A DNA stretch of 6,880 nucleotides from Chloroflexota bacterium (GTDB taxonomy: Bacteria > Chloroflexota > Anaerolineae > B4-G1): contig JAAEPW010000794.1 in assembly GCA_024232355.1 (NCBI GenBank), positions 1-6,880 on the forward strand, read 5' to 3'. Made by a program: the position numbers and the translations under genes. Every line of letters begins with the position of its first letter. The first letter of the stretch is position 1. The notes below the pieces were generated by a model. That model did no database searches, was not told where the DNA came from, and saw only the letters and a list, made by a program, of their open reading frames with translations. Positions 6,482-6,880 of this stretch are shown one piece after another.

Positions 6482-6510
6482 TTGACAATTGAAGAAAAAT
6501 CGAGTATCTA
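6482..6510 (+). promoter_or_regulatory. Candidate sigma70 promoter
   Basis: A perfect -35 hexamer TTGACA (6482-6487), a 17-base spacer, and a poor -10 hexamer TATCTA (6505-6510; TAT matches, the final T is missing). It points rightwards to the Shine-Dalgarno and minigene at 6540-6588. The exact -35 and optimal spacer favour it; the weak -10 counts against. Confidence 0.35.
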
Positions 6511-6515
6511 TTGGG

Positions 6516-6539
6516 TAAATCACCGTGACCATAAATCAC
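6516..6539 (+). repeat. Direct repeat TAAATCAC x2, 16-base period
   Basis: TAAATCAC at 6516-6523 and 6532-6539, just downstream of the candidate -10 and ending at the Shine-Dalgarno. A third exact copy lies at 5917-5924. Between the two near copies is TCAC-C-GTGA, a 9-base palindrome at 6520-6528. This could be an operator over the transcription start. No regulator is known here. Confidence 0.25.
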
Positions 6540-6552
6540 GAGGAGACATTCA

Positions 6553-6588
6553 ATGGAATCGCAATCAGGCATAGGGCAACCAGGGTAG
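6553..6588 (+). CDS. Possible 11-residue leader peptide or minigene
   Basis: ATG at 6553 to TAG at 6586-6588 encodes MESQSGIGQPG. GAGGAG at 6540-6545 is spaced 7 bases from the ATG, and a promoter-like site lies at 6482-6510, so it looks properly set up for expression. The peptide has no run of one amino acid, so classic amino-acid attenuation is not suggested. A second strong Shine-Dalgarno-like AAGGAGG lies at 6614-6620, but no ATG follows at a good distance. It may instead be the decayed start of a lost gene. Low confidence that it is a real gene. Confidence 0.2.
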   Translation: MESQSGIGQPG

Positions 6589-6610
6589 AATGTTAACTTG
6601 GCAGTGAAGA

Positions 6611-6880
6611 TCAAGGAGGCTTTTCATACAACTTTTGTGTCGTTTTCTGCTGATTAAAAACAGCCCTTCTTTTGGAGAGCATCGATTGTCCAAAAACGCG
6701 ATCGGACCATTCCTCTACATCTATTCGGCGAACAGATTCCATGGCCTCTTTCACCAAATCTGAGGTGATCTGGGAGGTAAACACAGGGATTGTTAACACG
6801 TATCTTCTCAGTAATGTGGGTGAGCCTGATGAACAAGACACAAGTAGAACAATCACGATTTTATCAGAGAGCGATGGTGA
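6611..6880 (-). CDS. Possible 3' end of an unidentified gene, running in from the right edge
   Basis: A minus-strand frame is open from the right edge (89 residues in view) to a TGA at 6611-6613. The visible part starts SPSLSDKIVIVLLVSCSSG and includes a plausible amphipathic stretch 'SDLVKEAMESVRRIDVEEWS'. It ends with a Lys/Gln-rich tail. A GTG at 6856 could be an internal start but has no Shine-Dalgarno; the true start is probably outside. The short hydrophobic run followed by Leu-Val-Ser-Cys resembles a lipobox, which would make it a small lipoprotein if it starts near the edge. Codon use shows no strong bias, so chance openness is possible. I do not recognise the family. Confidence 0.3.
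   Translation of the reverse strand, partial: SPSLSDKIVIVLLVSCSSGSPTLLRRYVLTIPVFTSQITSDLVKEAMESVRRIDVEEWSDRVFGQSMLSKRRAVFNQQKTTQKLYEKPP

Larger units (their letters stand above)
5690..6610. other. Long AT-richer intergenic region without a convincing gene
   Basis: Upstream of the large gene. Base composition falls clearly below that of the gene, and third-position bias disappears. Short ORFs on both strands overlap one another: + 5739-5975, + 6117-6485, + 6229-6459, - 6178-6420 and - 6417-6614. None has a Shine-Dalgarno, a recognisable motif or consistent codon use. I found no tRNA, transposase or terminal inverted repeats of an IS. It carries the small structured elements listed separately and, at its right end, a + strand promoter-like site with a minigene. 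It could be regulatory DNA or the eroded remains of lost genes. Confidence 0.6.

Noticed and set aside
6117..6485. 122-codon + strand ORF in the intergenic region
   Set aside because: No ribosome binding site, no recognisable motif, and it overlaps equally weak frames on both strands (6229-6459 +, 6178-6420 -).
6417..6614. 65-codon minus-strand ORF starting with TTG that overlaps the stop at 6611 (TTGA overlap)
   Set aside because: The stop/start overlap looks like translational coupling, but the TTG start, lack of motifs and scattered Cys and Pro argue against a real protein.

Overview
The window is dominated by one very large minus-strand gene. It starts with an ATG at 5675 and stays open to the left edge: 1891 codons plus two bases, with no stop. 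I translated it codon by codon. It encodes a secreted, modular, probably surface-exposed protein. In order it has a signal peptide, an N-terminal beta-sandwich module, four Fn3/Ig-like beta domains, two SdrD B-like (Cna-B-type) domains with Asp/Gly/Asn-rich calcium-type loops, a two-part region with different codon use, and six complete DUF11-type repeats of 121-132 residues, with a seventh starting at the window edge. The C-terminus, where an anchor or sorting signal would be expected, lies outside the window.

To the right of this gene the base composition changes. The gene is GC-rich, with C/G in most third positions. The sequence from about 5690 to 6880 is visibly more AT-rich, and from 5690 to about 6610 I find no convincing gene. 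It holds the ribosome binding site of the large gene, a GC-rich hairpin between two copies of an 8-base direct repeat, and small palindromes. Further right there is a sigma70-like promoter on the + strand with an ideally spaced Shine-Dalgarno and an 11-codon ORF. From 6611 to the right edge, a minus-strand frame is open and may be the 3' end of another gene.

The organism is a bacterium. The combination of the N-terminal sandwich type, Fn3/Ig-like modules, SdrD B-like domains, the 'SDPFGAYDISGA' type module and DUF11 arrays is, from memory, typical of large secreted proteins of Chloroflexota (Anaerolineae and relatives). That assignment is inference; there is no rRNA or housekeeping gene here to confirm it.

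The long plus-strand reading frames opposite the large gene (456-2450 and 3042-5267) are antisense shadows of its biased codons and should not be annotated. I see no tRNA, rRNA, CRISPR array, transposase, phage gene, or defence, toxin or biosynthetic cassette. The one system supported by sequence is a modular adhesin-like or structural surface protein.
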